A stretch of 25,728 nucleotides of DNA from CAZEAP01 sp964510315. GTDB lineage: Bacteria; Planctomycetota; Brocadiia; SM23-32. A program made the position numbers and the translations under genes. Positions within the stretch are counted from its first letter, which is position 1. Each line of letters begins with the position of its first letter. The DNA lies in assembly GCA_964510315.1 (NCBI GenBank), contig CAZEAP010000038.1, positions 1 through 25,728 on the forward strand, in the 5' to 3' direction. This document shows, piece by piece, positions 8,453 through 18,247 of this stretch. The notes beneath the pieces were generated by a model, which was not told where the DNA came from, ran no database searches, and saw only the letters and a program-made list of their open reading frames with translations.

Positions 8453-8965
8453 CTATTCCCGTTCGGTTGTCCTCAGGACCTGTCCGTAGTAGACGCGGTG
8501 CAAATCGCCCGCGGGGTAGCAGTCACTGCGAATCTCGGCGTCGATCGCCGCGTCGGAGACGTCGTTGGTGTGCACGACGCGGCATTCGTAGTGCCGGATG
8601 CACTCCCGGATCAGCGGCGCCGCCACCGTCTCCGCCTCCACCGGGGTGAGTTGGGTCTCGGCGAACTTGTCAACGTCCCGCCCGGACACCTGACCGCAGT
8701 AGAGGCAGGTCTCGTGGAGTTCATCGGGCGGCACGTTGACGGAGAACTCGCCGGTGGCCTCCAGGTTGCCGAAGGTGAACCGCGAGGGCCGGACGTAGAC
8801 GACAAATATCGGCCGGCCCCAGATGATGCCGGGGTTGCCCCAGCCGATGGTCATAACGTTCGGTTTTCCTTCCGGATCGACGGTGCTCAGCAGCAGTCCT
8901 TGCCGGCTGAGGGTCTCCACCGTTTCCGGCAGGCCGTCGGCAAGCTCGATCTTCTTCAGTGCCAT
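8453..8965 (-). CDS. Flavin reductase-like (FMN-binding) domain protein
   Basis: 170 residues, the usual length for the flavin reductase-like split-barrel family. Characteristic segments are GLLLSTVDPEGKPNVMTIGWGNP (residues about 23-45), FVVYVRPSRFTFGNLEATGEFSVNVP (an FMN-phosphate-contacting R-x-S/T-x-x-x-I-like stretch) and a C-terminal LHRVYYGQVLRT. In this family the protein binds FMN and reduces flavin with NAD(P)H or acts in an unknown redox role. The ATG at 8965 has a strong AGGAGGGG site (8971-8978), 5 nt upstream. The gene sits in a minus-strand run: a small unknown gene precedes it by 69 bp and the hydrolase follows after 10 bp. Why a flavin reductase accompanies a secreted hydrolase is not evident. 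Cytoplasmic, no signal peptide. Confidence 0.85.
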   Translation of the reverse strand: MALKKIELADGLPETVETLSRQGLLLSTVDPEGKPNVMTIGWGNPGIIWGRPIFVVYVRPSRFTFGNLEATGEFSVNVPPDELHETCLYCGQVSGRDVDKFAETQLTPVEAETVAAPLIRECIRHYECRVVHTNDVSDAAIDAEIRSDCYPAGDLHRVYYGQVLRTTERE

Positions 8966-9034
8966 TCGTTCCCCTCCTGTTCGGAGTTGGCTCTGATTCT
9001 GCCCCCGTGTGCGACGGCCGCCGTCGCCGCCGCT

Positions 9035-9370
9035 TCAGTGACCGACACTCAGCAGATAGTCGTTCAGGGCCGCGGTGTCAAGTGTGCGCTCCACGATGAA
9101 GACGGCGCTCTTGTCGGAGGGCACCCCCATCCAGACGCAGACGTACTGGACGCCCTTCTCCAGGTCGATGCCCGTGCCGGCCGGATAGTGCCCGTCGATC
9201 TCGCCGAAGGCCCCCCGGCGCTTCAGGAGCGTCCCCTCGAACCGCCGTTCGGCCGACCCGGCGAAGAGTTCCTCCGGGGCGATGCTCCACAGGTTGACCG
9301 AGACGTAGGCTTCGTTCTCCTCGCCCGGCCCGCCGCCAGCTTCGACAAAACGTTCGTTGGAATCAGCCAT
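9035..9370 (-). CDS. Small conserved-looking hypothetical protein
   Basis: 111 residues from the ATG at 9370 (MADSNERFVEAGGGPGEENE...). The frame is open upstream to 9550, but that extension is low in credible protein content and would overlap the divergent gene's promoter region. The core (AYVSVNLWSIAPEELFAGSAER, then RRGAFGEIDGHYPAGTGIDLEKG, then VQYVCVWMGVPSDKSAVFIVER) looks like a compact alpha/beta domain with no cysteine pairs, signal peptide or membrane segment. I do not recognise the family. It is probably the first gene of an operon with the flavin reductase and hydrolase. The ribosome site is weak (GAGAG immediately before the ATG), so the start is uncertain. Confidence 0.6.
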   Translation of the reverse strand: MADSNERFVEAGGGPGEENEAYVSVNLWSIAPEELFAGSAERRFEGTLLKRRGAFGEIDGHYPAGTGIDLEKGVQYVCVWMGVPSDKSAVFIVERTLDTAALNDYLLSVGH

Positions 9371-9650
9371 CTCTCGGTCATTCGTTGTTGAATCCGGTGT
9401 GAGACACCGGCACCAGTGCTTGAGTGCGTAGGGCACGGCAAGGAGGAAGAGGGTGACCTTCCGTAAGGTGTGTAAGAGGCAGTGACTGCTGGCCGCTCCG
9501 GGCTCGCCCTCCGCGCCCGGCACGCTCAACCAGGAGATGTGAAAATACACAGCTTTCCGAACTTGACTTGGAAAGGAAGGAGGACAACGAACGACGAACA
9601 GGATTCACCAACGACTTTCTGCTGCCTAATCCTACTGTCTCATCCCCTTC
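9371..9650. other. Divergent intergenic region, left part
   Basis: Together with the promoter at 9651-9679 this fills the 354-bp gap between divergently oriented genes. Frames crossing it on both strands look non-coding. I saw no clear promoter for the minus-strand operon, although one must lie here or further upstream. Confidence 0.5.
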
Positions 9651-9679
9651 TGGACAGCTCCGGCCGGGTCCGCGATAAT
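9651..9679 (+). promoter_or_regulatory. Candidate sigma-70 promoter for the DUF6132-thioredoxin gene
   Basis: TGGACA (9651-9656, 5 of 6 to TTGACA) and GATAAT (9674-9679, 5 of 6 to TATAAT) are separated by 17 bp. Transcription would begin near 9686, about 40 nt ahead of ATG 9725. That rules out the upstream in-frame codons as part of the protein. Confidence 0.55.
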
Positions 9680-9724
9680 GAGAAAGTGAACGATAACAAC
9701 GCTGATACCGGAAAGCGAGTTTCC

Positions 9725-10273
9725 ATGGTTCTGAGGATAATCGTCGCCGTGGCCGTCGGGACGGGCATCGGCCTGGCCGTCGGGATGGCGGGACGCGCGC
9801 TGGGCGGGGGATGCCCCCTGCTGTGCAACCCCTACGTATCGACGGGCATATGCGTTGTGCTGGCACTTTACGTGGCCAGCGGTGGGGAGCCGAGGGAGCC
9901 CCTGGTGCAGAGCGACAGCATCTTGAAGGTTGACACCGGGGAGATGTACGAGCAGGTCCGGCAGGCTCCCGGCCGGGTGGTTCTGCTGGTTTTCTACACG
10001 AGTAGCTGCCCGTCTTGCCGCAAGCAGATGCAGGCCGTCAACGCGCTGGCCGACAGGTGGGCCGGGCGGGTCACCGTGGGGGCGGTGGACGCCGGCGAAC
10101 TGAAGTCGGCCGCCGGCACGGAGGACATCCGCACGGTGCCGACCATCGTGGTCTACCGGGACGGGGAGCGGGTGGAGGCGCTGACGGGCCTGACCGCCGC
10201 GGCCGATGTGGAGAAGGAGGTGCGCCGGCAACTGGCCTCGCTGGGCGAGCAGCCGCCGGAGCAGGAGGGGTGA
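9725..10273 (+). CDS. DUF6132-like membrane segment fused to a thioredoxin domain
   Basis: 182 residues. Residues 1-50 form a membrane hairpin around GGGCPLLCNP (27-36), the signature of the small DUF6132 family (G-rich helix, CPL-x-x-NP, second helix). Residues about 70-175 are a thioredoxin fold: VVLLVFYTSSCPSCRKQM with the redox CPSC at 95-98, cis-proline P139 in VPTIVVYRDGE, and the terminal helix. The catalytic domain is tethered to the inner membrane; which side it faces is uncertain. CPSC differs from the CGPC of housekeeping thioredoxins, which suggests a specialised role such as thiol relay to another membrane protein. ATG 9725 is chosen over GTG 9686 because it matches the DUF6132 N-terminus and fits the promoter. 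Convergent with the operon ending at 10308. Confidence 0.8.
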   Translation: MVLRIIVAVAVGTGIGLAVGMAGRALGGGCPLLCNPYVSTGICVVLALYVASGGEPREPLVQSDSILKVDTGEMYEQVRQAPGRVVLLVFYTSSCPSCRKQMQAVNALADRWAGRVTVGAVDAGELKSAAGTEDIRTVPTIVVYRDGERVEALTGLTAAADVEKEVRRQLASLGEQPPEQEG

Positions 10274-10307
10274 TCCGGCTGCGCCGAAAAAGGCGGGAGC
10301 GGCGGGT

Positions 10308-11135
10308 TCAGCGGTCGGAGCCGGAGACCTCGACCAACCGGCCGGGCAGGGGACCGAGGTTGAGGATGCGCGTCAGCTTGCGCAGGGGGGGCAGGTGGAA
10401 GAGACCCTCCACCTGGACGATCCCGTCGGTGACGGCGCCTTCGATCTCCTTCGGCGGGAAGAACATCTCGCCGTCGACGAGCATGGCCATGCGGCGTCCG
10501 GCGTGCAGGGCGGTGAGGCGTGCGAACTCGCGGGCGTCCTTCTCGCTGAAATGGAAGGTGAGGACGCAGCTTTTGTGGAGGCCGACGGCCTCAAGTTCGA
10601 CCTTCCGGAAGGCGTCGATGCGGAGGGCGGGCCGCCGCTGGACGGCGTAGCGCTGCTCGACGGTCTGGAGCCGGCGCGGCGGGCTGAGGCGGTACTGGCG
10701 CGCGCGGTAGAGCTTGATCTGGTAGTCGGGCGGAAGATCGGGTTCGGCGCCCTCTTCCAGGACGCCCTCCCGGGGATGGAGCAGGCGGAACTCGACGCGT
10801 GCGGGCATGGTCAGCCAGGCCAGCGCGGCGGTGGGGTCGTGGGAGGTGCGGACCTCCAACTCCACGATGTCGGGCGGCAGGGCCGTGACGGTGACGCCGC
10901 GGACCCGGAGCGTGTCGGTGAGCGCTTCGGCCCGCCGTGAGATGAGCCGGCCGGCCTGCCGGACCGGAGGAGGTCCGTCGGTGCGGGGCGCCTCCAGGCG
11001 GAAGCGGGTGCGGTGGAGGCGGGTGGTCCGCGTTTTCCAGAGGAGGGAGGCGAGGGCGAAGACGGCGCCGGCGACGCCGATGCAGAGGGCGGCGGTGAAG
11101 AGGTATCGGAAGGCGGGATGTTTCCCCGGTGTCAT
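10308..11135 (-). CDS. Membrane-anchored SecD P1-like domain protein
   Basis: 275 residues. One N-terminal membrane segment (about 11-34, FRYLFTAALCIGVAGAVFALASLLW) is followed by an extracytoplasmic region. The first part (about 60-130, TLRVRGVTVTALPPDIVELEVRTSHDPTAALAWL and ARVEFRLLHP) resembles the P1 base of SecD. The segment at about 197-250 (LTFHFSEKDAREFARLTALHAG, RRMAMLVDGEMFFPPKEIEGAV, DGIVQVEGLF) matches the SecDF P1 head, in which F-(T/S)-x-x-(G/D)-x-x-x-F-x-x-L-T and AivlDGxvxsaPxI are typical. The other membrane helices of SecD are missing, so this is not a full translocase subunit. It is the last gene of the cmk-rpsA-apt-lptB run, 51 bp after lptB. Possible roles: an accessory to SecDF, or an envelope protein that reuses the P1 fold. 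Confidence 0.7.
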   Translation of the reverse strand: MTPGKHPAFRYLFTAALCIGVAGAVFALASLLWKTRTTRLHRTRFRLEAPRTDGPPPVRQAGRLISRRAEALTDTLRVRGVTVTALPPDIVELEVRTSHDPTAALAWLTMPARVEFRLLHPREGVLEEGAEPDLPPDYQIKLYRARQYRLSPPRRLQTVEQRYAVQRRPALRIDAFRKVELEAVGLHKSCVLTFHFSEKDAREFARLTALHAGRRMAMLVDGEMFFPPKEIEGAVTDGIVQVEGLFHLPPLRKLTRILNLGPLPGRLVEVSGSDR

Positions 11136-11186
11136 AGCTGGCGGCGGCTTACCTGCGGATCATGAGGCGTTGCCGGGCACCGGAGG

Positions 11187-11975
11187 TCACCCGGCGTCGG
11201 ATTGCAGCGGCTCGGTGGGCTTCCGGGAGTCCTCGTCTATGCCGATGTGGGAGGCCTGGATGCGGTCTCCGAGGTAGCTTTCCCTGGCGACGGGGTCTTC
11301 CAGGATTTCCTTGGCGGTTCCGTGAGTGACGACGTTGCCTTCGCTGAGGATGTAGGAGCGATCGGTGATGCGGAGTGCCTCCAGCACGTTGTGGTCGGTG
11401 ATGAGGACGCCGATACCCTTGTATTTGAGTCCGATGACCAACTCCTGGACCTCCCCGACGGCGATGGGGTCGATGCCGGTGAATGGCTCGTCGAGGAGTA
11501 TGAGCTTGGGGTCGGCACAGATGGCGCGTGCGATCTCCAGGCGCCGCCGCTCGCCGCCGCTGAGGCTGTAGGCGCCGTGGTCGCGCAGGTGGGTGAGGCC
11601 GAACTCCTCAAGGAGTTCGGCGGCCCTCTGCCGGCGGACATCGCGCGGCTTGCCCTGCATCTCCATGATGGCCAGGAGGTTATCCTCGACGCTCATGTGG
11701 CGGAAGAGGCTGGGCTCCTGTGCGAGGTAGTTCATGCCGCGCTGGACGCGTCGGTACATGGGGAGGTCGGTGACCTCTTCTCCGTCGAAGAAGACTTTTC
11801 CGGCGGCGGGGCGGATGAGGCCGATACAGATGCGGAAGGCGGTGGTTTTGCCGGCGCCGTTGGGGCCGAGCATGCCGACCGCTTCGCCGGCGTTGACCTG
11901 GAAGCCGACCTCCTTAAGGACAGGGCGGCCATCGTAGCGTTTGACCAGCCCCTCTGCTTTGAAAAGCTCGGCCAT
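11187..11975 (-). CDS. lptB: LPS export ABC transporter ATP-binding protein LptB
   Basis: 262 residues; ATPase of the LptB2FG transporter that extracts LPS from the inner membrane and pushes it along the LptCAD bridge. Visible motifs: Walker A GPNGAGKTT (37-45), Q-loop YLAQEPSLF (83-91), signature LSGGERRR (138-145), Walker B LILLDEP (158-164), and switch H195 in ITDHN. MNYLAQEPSLFRHMSVEDNL and GIGVLITDHNVLEAL are typical of LptB rather than of branched-chain amino acid transporters. The C-terminus after YLGDRI carries about 25 extra hydrophilic residues. The usual neighbours lptA, lptC and rpoN are absent; apt lies upstream and the SecD-like gene downstream. Confidence 0.9.
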   Translation of the reverse strand: MAELFKAEGLVKRYDGRPVLKEVGFQVNAGEAVGMLGPNGAGKTTAFRICIGLIRPAAGKVFFDGEEVTDLPMYRRVQRGMNYLAQEPSLFRHMSVEDNLLAIMEMQGKPRDVRRQRAAELLEEFGLTHLRDHGAYSLSGGERRRLEIARAICADPKLILLDEPFTGIDPIAVGEVQELVIGLKYKGIGVLITDHNVLEALRITDRSYILSEGNVVTHGTAKEILEDPVARESYLGDRIQASHIGIDEDSRKPTEPLQSDAG

Positions 11976-12078
11976 GGCAGCAGCAACCGGAAGAAGATAT
12001 CGCGGACGACAAGGTCTATTCTAAAGAAACGGCCAGTCGGCTTCAAGAAAGCGGCCCGCCGACGGGGGGCGGCTACGC

Positions 12079-12600
12079 CTATTCTTCGGGGAAGTCGATG
12101 AGGGCGAGCACAGGGTAGTCTTTGATCTGCTCGCGGCCGCCGAGGGCGCTGAGTTCGATGAGGAAGGCGCAGGCGACGACTTCCCCGCCGAGTTCCTTCA
12201 CCAGGTCGCAGCAGGCCTTGATGGTGCCCCCGGTGGCCAGCAGATCGTCCAGCACCAGCACGCGGTCACCGGCACTGATGGCGTCTTTATGTACTGTCAG
12301 CGTGTCGCTGCCATATTCGAGCTGATACGTGCGCTCGATGGTTTCGGCGGGCAGCTTTCCGGGTTTACGTATTGGCACGAAGCCCGCTCCCAGGCGGCAG
12401 GCCACGGCACCGCCGAAGATGAAACCCCGGGCTTCGGCGGCGACGACCTGGTCTACCCGGTCGTCCTCGAATGGCTCGCTGAGGGCCTCGACCGCTTCGC
12501 GGAATGCGTCGGGCTCCTTAAGAAGGGTGGTGATATCGCGGAAGATGATCCCCTCGGTGGGGAAGTTGGGTATGCTGCGGATGTAGTCCTGAAGGTCCAT
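12079..12600 (-). CDS. apt: Adenine phosphoribosyltransferase
   Basis: 173 residues, the normal Apt length, from the ATG at 12600 (MDLQDYIRSIPNFPTEGIIF, a classic N-terminus). It salvages adenine with PRPP to give AMP. The type I PRTase PRPP loop VLVLDDLLATGGT spans about 114-126, and the family segments AAEARGFIFGGAVA (54-67) and GFVPIRKPGKLPAET (73-87) are complete. The frame extends to 12654, but that portion is atypical. The ribosome site is weak. The gene lies about 110 bp after rpsA and 103 bp before lptB on the same strand, probably in one operon. Confidence 0.93.
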   Translation of the reverse strand: MDLQDYIRSIPNFPTEGIIFRDITTLLKEPDAFREAVEALSEPFEDDRVDQVVAAEARGFIFGGAVACRLGAGFVPIRKPGKLPAETIERTYQLEYGSDTLTVHKDAISAGDRVLVLDDLLATGGTIKACCDLVKELGGEVVACAFLIELSALGGREQIKDYPVLALIDFPEE

Positions 12601-12708
12601 GGAGCGAGGAACCTTTCGGTCAGAGAGCTGAATGGGATGTCGGCGTTGCGGCACACGCGGAGCTTTGCAGGTCCGGGCGACGGAGAGAAGCCGAGGCTTC
12701 GGCTTTCC

Positions 12709-15072
<2,364 letters not shown>

Positions 15073-15242
15073 TTTCAACCGCTGACCGCTAAGAGAAAAA
15101 AAGTTATGCTTCTTCCAGTGTGCATGCCGGTGCGGCGACAATGCGACCGCACGGCGGATCCTGCGTATATACCGGTTCGCCTCGGCCCGCTCGACGGGAA
15201 CGGCCGGGGAACCGCACACGGCGGAGCGCGAAGTTCCTCAAC

Positions 15243-15896
15243 TCACATGGGCGTGCGGCGCCGGACGTGCGCCAGCATCCGCCGGAGGACTTCGTCCGCC
15301 GTCAGGTCCGTGTTGTCAATGAGGATCATCTCCTCGGTCCTGCGCAGCGCGCCGACCGGGCGCGCCCTGTCCTTTGCGTCTCGCCGGGCCAGTTGGGCCC
15401 TGACGTCTTCTTCGCTCGCGTTTTCGCCGGCGGCCCGGAGGTCCATCGTCCGCCTCCGAACCCGCTCCTCCAGCGACGCGGTGAGGTAGAACTTCAGGTC
15501 CGCGTCGGGGAAGACCTCGGTTCCCTGATCCCTTCCTTCGGCTACCACGTCGTGATGTTCGGCGAACTGCCGCTGCTTCTTCCGCATGACCTTCCGGACG
15601 CCGGGCCGGTCGGCGAGCCGGAAGATATTCTCCGTCACCTCCGGCGTACGGATCTGCCGGGTTACGTCCATCCCGTCGCAGAGCACGCGCCCGTCGGGGC
15701 GCAACTCCAAGGCGGTTCGGGCGACGACCTCCCGGAGTCGCTCCGCGTCGGCCGTCTCGACCCCTTCCCGGAGTGCCTTCCAGGTGGCGGCCCTGTACAT
15801 GGCGCCCGTGTCCAGGTAGCGGAACCCCAGCTTTCGGGCAAGTCGTCGCGCGGCCGTGCTCTTGCCGGCGGCCGCCGGGCCGTCCACTGTTATCAC
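15243..15896 (-). CDS. cmk: Cytidylate kinase
   Basis: 217 residues, the standard length. It phosphorylates CMP/dCMP with ATP. The P-loop GPAAAGKS is at 6-13, followed by LDTGAMYRA (about 27-35), CDGMDVTRQIRTPEV in the CMP-binding region, VVAEGRDQGTEVFPDADLKFYLTAS, and the C-terminal NTDLTADEVL. The usual EGRDIGT has Gln in place of Ile. GTG 15896 is chosen because it gives MITVDGPAAAGKS. An AGAGGAA site (15906-15912) lies 9 nt before it; TTG 15899 is the alternative. The longer frame to 16043 is Cys-rich, atypical, and crosses a probable promoter. First gene of the cmk-rpsA-apt-lptB operon. Confidence 0.92.
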   Translation of the reverse strand: MITVDGPAAAGKSTAARRLARKLGFRYLDTGAMYRAATWKALREGVETADAERLREVVARTALELRPDGRVLCDGMDVTRQIRTPEVTENIFRLADRPGVRKVMRKKQRQFAEHHDVVAEGRDQGTEVFPDADLKFYLTASLEERVRRRTMDLRAAGENASEEDVRAQLARRDAKDRARPVGALRRTEEMILIDNTDLTADEVLRRMLAHVRRRTPM

Positions 15897-15987
15897 CAAG
15901 GTCCGTTCCTCTGCTGGACACAGCGCGGAGGGGACCGCCCCGCGGCATCTCGACCGACAGATGCCGCAACACCCGGAGCAGCACGTA

Positions 15988-16016
15988 ACTATAGCAGAAT
16001 TATGGCCTTCGCGCAA
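15988..16016 (-). promoter_or_regulatory. Possible second promoter upstream of cmk
   Basis: On the minus strand TATAGT (15988-15993) lies 17 bp downstream of TTGCGC (16011-16016). The -10 matches 5 of 6; the -35 only 3 of 6. Weaker than the site at 16115-16142. Confidence 0.35.
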
Positions 16017-16114
16017 GCCCGGAAAGTCACTTTGCAGCGACACGGCACACGCCGGCGGTCGCCGCCACTTCAGGTGTAGCGCGTACGGCGGGGCTCCCCG
16101 AAAGGCCCACGAAT

Positions 16115-16142
16115 ATTATACACGTGGCGGGCATAGAGTCAA
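16115..16142 (-). promoter_or_regulatory. Near-consensus sigma-70 promoter of the cmk-rpsA operon
   Basis: On the minus strand TTGACT (16137-16142) and a perfect TATAAT (16115-16120) are 16 bp apart. Transcription would start near 16108, leaving a leader of about 210 nt before cmk. The strength suits a ribosomal protein operon. It also marks the boundary between the housekeeping operon and the accessory cluster. Confidence 0.75.
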
Positions 16143-16240
16143 GCCTTAAATCCGTCGCAACGTCAGGGGAATTACCAACAGCGCGGAAGGCACAGGACGA
16201 ACGCAAAGGGCAAAGATACCGCCCCCGGTGCCTTTGGATG

Positions 16241-16542
16241 TCATTGGAGGGCCCTGTTGCCGTCTCCGTCCCGCAGGACGAATCCGTCGTTGGAGTCTAC
16301 GTGCACCGCGTCCACCTCGCTCCCCGCGCAGCCCGCCGTCACCCGCCAGTTGTTGCCCGGCTGCATCTCGGTGATGCTCACCTCAAGCTCCGCCGTGTCG
16401 CCGCTCTGAACCGTCACCGTGGACTCTGCCGGCGAGGCCCCGAAGCTGCCGTCCGGCCGGTTGTCGTTGTGCTTCTCCCCGCTATCATCGTCCACGACGT
16501 TATCGTGGGCGCTCGGGTCGTCCACGTCAAAGAGCCGGAAAT
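16241..16542 (-). pseudogene. Orphan copy of one scaffold module of the large metzincin protein
   Basis: Bases 16245-16542 repeat 20874-21171 with only two substitutions in 298 bp (16298 and 16514), both synonymous. The encoded stretch (FRLFDVDDPSAHDN to DGDGNRALQ) is identical to the internal module of the large protein and ends at a TGA at 16241-16243. In frame, a TGA lies just upstream of the module edge. The only start-like codon is a GTG inside the module without a ribosome site, so this is probably not a gene. It follows the partner gene ending at 16589 by 46 bp. Either a very recent partial duplication or a gene-converted relic. Confidence 0.85.
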
Positions 16543-16588
16543 ACAGTGAGATTCATTCCAGCCTATCCCGTGCGCGCGGTTCCCCGCC

Positions 16589-17683
16589 TCACCGCACAAA
16601 GCTCCCAATCCGCCGCGCCGCCCCCGCGCCGAAGCGGTCCCTCAGCTCTTGGAGAACCTTCCGGGCCTCCTTCCCAGCGGTCCGAGCCTTTGACAACGCG
16701 ATGTCTTTACGCAGATCATCAGGCCCTCCGTCGACATCGGCCTGCTGACAGATCACCCCGATCAGGTGCTCCAGCCCTTCTTTCTGGAGGCCACGCATGC
16801 CTTCCTCCGCCCATATCTCCAGAACATGTCGTTGGTACGCCCAGGCTATGCACCGGGACGCCAGAGCTACTTCCTCGGGAGGAAAACCTGTCCCTCCGAA
16901 CTCCCGCAACGTCTCCCCTGAGTAGCGCCACATCGATTGGAGAACGCGGGCGCCGCATTCCGGGGCGTCCAGAGCCGTGAACTGGCCTTGGCTCAAAGCA
17001 GCCAACCAGAGCCATTTCGCGTGCGTCGCATACGGCGATCCTTCCAACCCTCCTATGATAGACTGCAACGTCTGGCGGTCCTCCGGGCTCACTCGGCCCC
17101 AGGAACTCACCAGCCGCTGTATCTGTCGAGAGAAACGCTCGAAGCCCTGTCCTCTGCGACTGACGACCACCTCACCCGAAGCCGTATGCCATTTACCTCT
17201 GCCGTCTGGACCTTCGAAGTGAACGTGAAGCTGCAGACGGTACCGATACCGGCCGGGACGGGAAAAGATGAAGCCGGCGTGCTTTTCGTTCTCGTTGCAG
17301 CCCGCCCTCACCCACAAGGGAAGGACACCCTCAAGTTTCTCATCCGGAGGCAACTTAACTGCCTCTCCACTGGCCTGCGAGATGGTTCGCCATTGAAGCG
17401 GCGTACTGCGGAACGCCTCCTCTCCGGGAGATGCAACCTCAAGGCACCAGTCCGCAATCCTTGGCGATAGCGAACGGGGCCACTCCACGGACACGTCCTT
17501 GCTGCTCTCATTGCTCAGTGAGACTTTGACGAAAGCGGGCTCACCGGCCAGTATCTGCTGCTGCTGGGGGGTGACCGCCAGTCGCAGAGGACTTTCATCC
17601 ATTGTCCCGGCAAGTCCAGCGGAGGTCCACAGAAGGAGCCAAGCCGTCAGAATGCTGGCTTTACCGTGCCGATTTCTTTTCAT
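16589..17683 (-). CDS. Exported Ig-like plus helical-domain protein (partner family, member 3)
   Basis: 364 residues, function unknown. Residues 1-26 are a signal peptide (AWLLLWTSAGLAG). Residues about 33-170 are a beta-sandwich of the kind seen in BsuPI/macroglobulin-like domains (LRLAVTPQQQQILAGEPAFVKVSLSNES ... GRYRYRLQLHVHF). Residues about 180-360 are helical and related to the products at 18787-19914 and 18244-18756: GSPYATHAKWLWLAAL aligns with ESPYTPYVKWLRLRAA, and GGTGFPPEEVALASRCIAWAYQRHVLEIW with GGTGTPVERDALVMRAITHVLRRDLLQIW. The start is ATG 17683 with AAAGGA 10 nt upstream. It follows the short metzincin gene by 60 bp, the same order as the full-length pair further right. Possibly a partner, inhibitor or anchor of the protease; this is inference. 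Confidence 0.7.
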   Translation of the reverse strand: MKRNRHGKASILTAWLLLWTSAGLAGTMDESPLRLAVTPQQQQILAGEPAFVKVSLSNESSKDVSVEWPRSLSPRIADWCLEVASPGEEAFRSTPLQWRTISQASGEAVKLPPDEKLEGVLPLWVRAGCNENEKHAGFIFSRPGRYRYRLQLHVHFEGPDGRGKWHTASGEVVVSRRGQGFERFSRQIQRLVSSWGRVSPEDRQTLQSIIGGLEGSPYATHAKWLWLAALSQGQFTALDAPECGARVLQSMWRYSGETLREFGGTGFPPEEVALASRCIAWAYQRHVLEIWAEEGMRGLQKEGLEHLIGVICQQADVDGGPDDLRKDIALSKARTAGKEARKVLQELRDRFGAGAARRIGSFVR

Positions 17684-17743
17684 GGGTTCATTGTCCTTTG
17701 CCAGTTGGTAGCGATGTAGTTGTAGGCTCCCTGGCAGCTCGTA

Positions 17744-18247
17744 CTACCACTGTTTGGCGCGGATCTTTGCCAGGCTGGCCGCAGTGAAGGAACTTCCATC
17801 CTCCAGCCGAGGGTCCATCACTCCGCTATCCGAGTGGTCGGGGCCGGTCAAGTGTCCAAGTTCATGGGTCACGGCCCACTGCTCGTACGGCTCGAGACCC
17901 ATACTGTCTCGGATTGTCTCCCGGTAGATGACGCACGCGTGCGTGGACTCGGAAGATTCCCCCAGGATGGCCGCGTTGTCATCATCGTTCGGAATGAAGG
18001 GGTCGCAATCTACCCCGATGTTTCCACCAAAGAGTCCCGTGCCCGCCGGCCCCTGGAAACCGGAAAGCAGATGCACCGCCCAGAAGTCGTCCCCGGCCCG
18101 GGCGGGAAGCTCTTCAGCCGCCTCGTGGCTTCCCGTCCAGTCGGGGTGCTTTGGATCCTTGTCGATGTTGCGCACGAAGGGCGCCATCTGGTTGTTGGCC
18201 GCTCCTTGCCACTCGACCGCCACTGGGGCCGCGCGACCGTGGCTCAT
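17744..18247 (-). CDS. Stand-alone metzincin-type metalloprotease domain (truncated)
   Basis: 167 residues from ATG 18247, which overlaps the preceding stop (ATGA). The zinc signature HELGHLTGPDH fits HExxHxxGxxH, with the Met-turn VMDP shortly after (DSGVMDPRLEDG). A preceding ETIRDSMGLEPYEQWAV helix completes the metzincin core. The protein aligns with the last 135 or so residues of the large product at 19943-22591 (PFVRNIDKDPKHPDWTGSHEAAEE with DFVRNLDDEWSAAHEACEE; FWAVHLLSGFQG with FWGVHLVSFFQG) and has none of its scaffold. No signal peptide is present, so it is either a cytoplasmic relic or an orphan effector module. All catalytic residues are intact. TTG 18256 is a possible alternative start. 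Confidence 0.7.
   Translation of the reverse strand: MSHGRAAPVAVEWQGAANNQMAPFVRNIDKDPKHPDWTGSHEAAEELPARAGDDFWAVHLLSGFQGPAGTGLFGGNIGVDCDPFIPNDDDNAAILGESSESTHACVIYRETIRDSMGLEPYEQWAVTHELGHLTGPDHSDSGVMDPRLEDGSSFTAASLAKIRAKQW

Noticed and set aside
5824..8649. 941-codon plus-strand open frame opposite the second hydrolase gene
   Set aside because: Antisense shadow caused by high GC at third codon positions. The minus-strand product has a signal peptide, paralogue and motifs; this one has none.
10274..10307. Rho-independent terminator between the convergent genes
   Set aside because: Only a 4-bp CGCC/GGCG stem with an A5 loop and no T-tract in the correct place.
15897..16043. Longer cytidylate kinase start
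   Set aside because: The extension is Cys/Arg-rich, unlike the family, and would begin inside the promoter/leader region.
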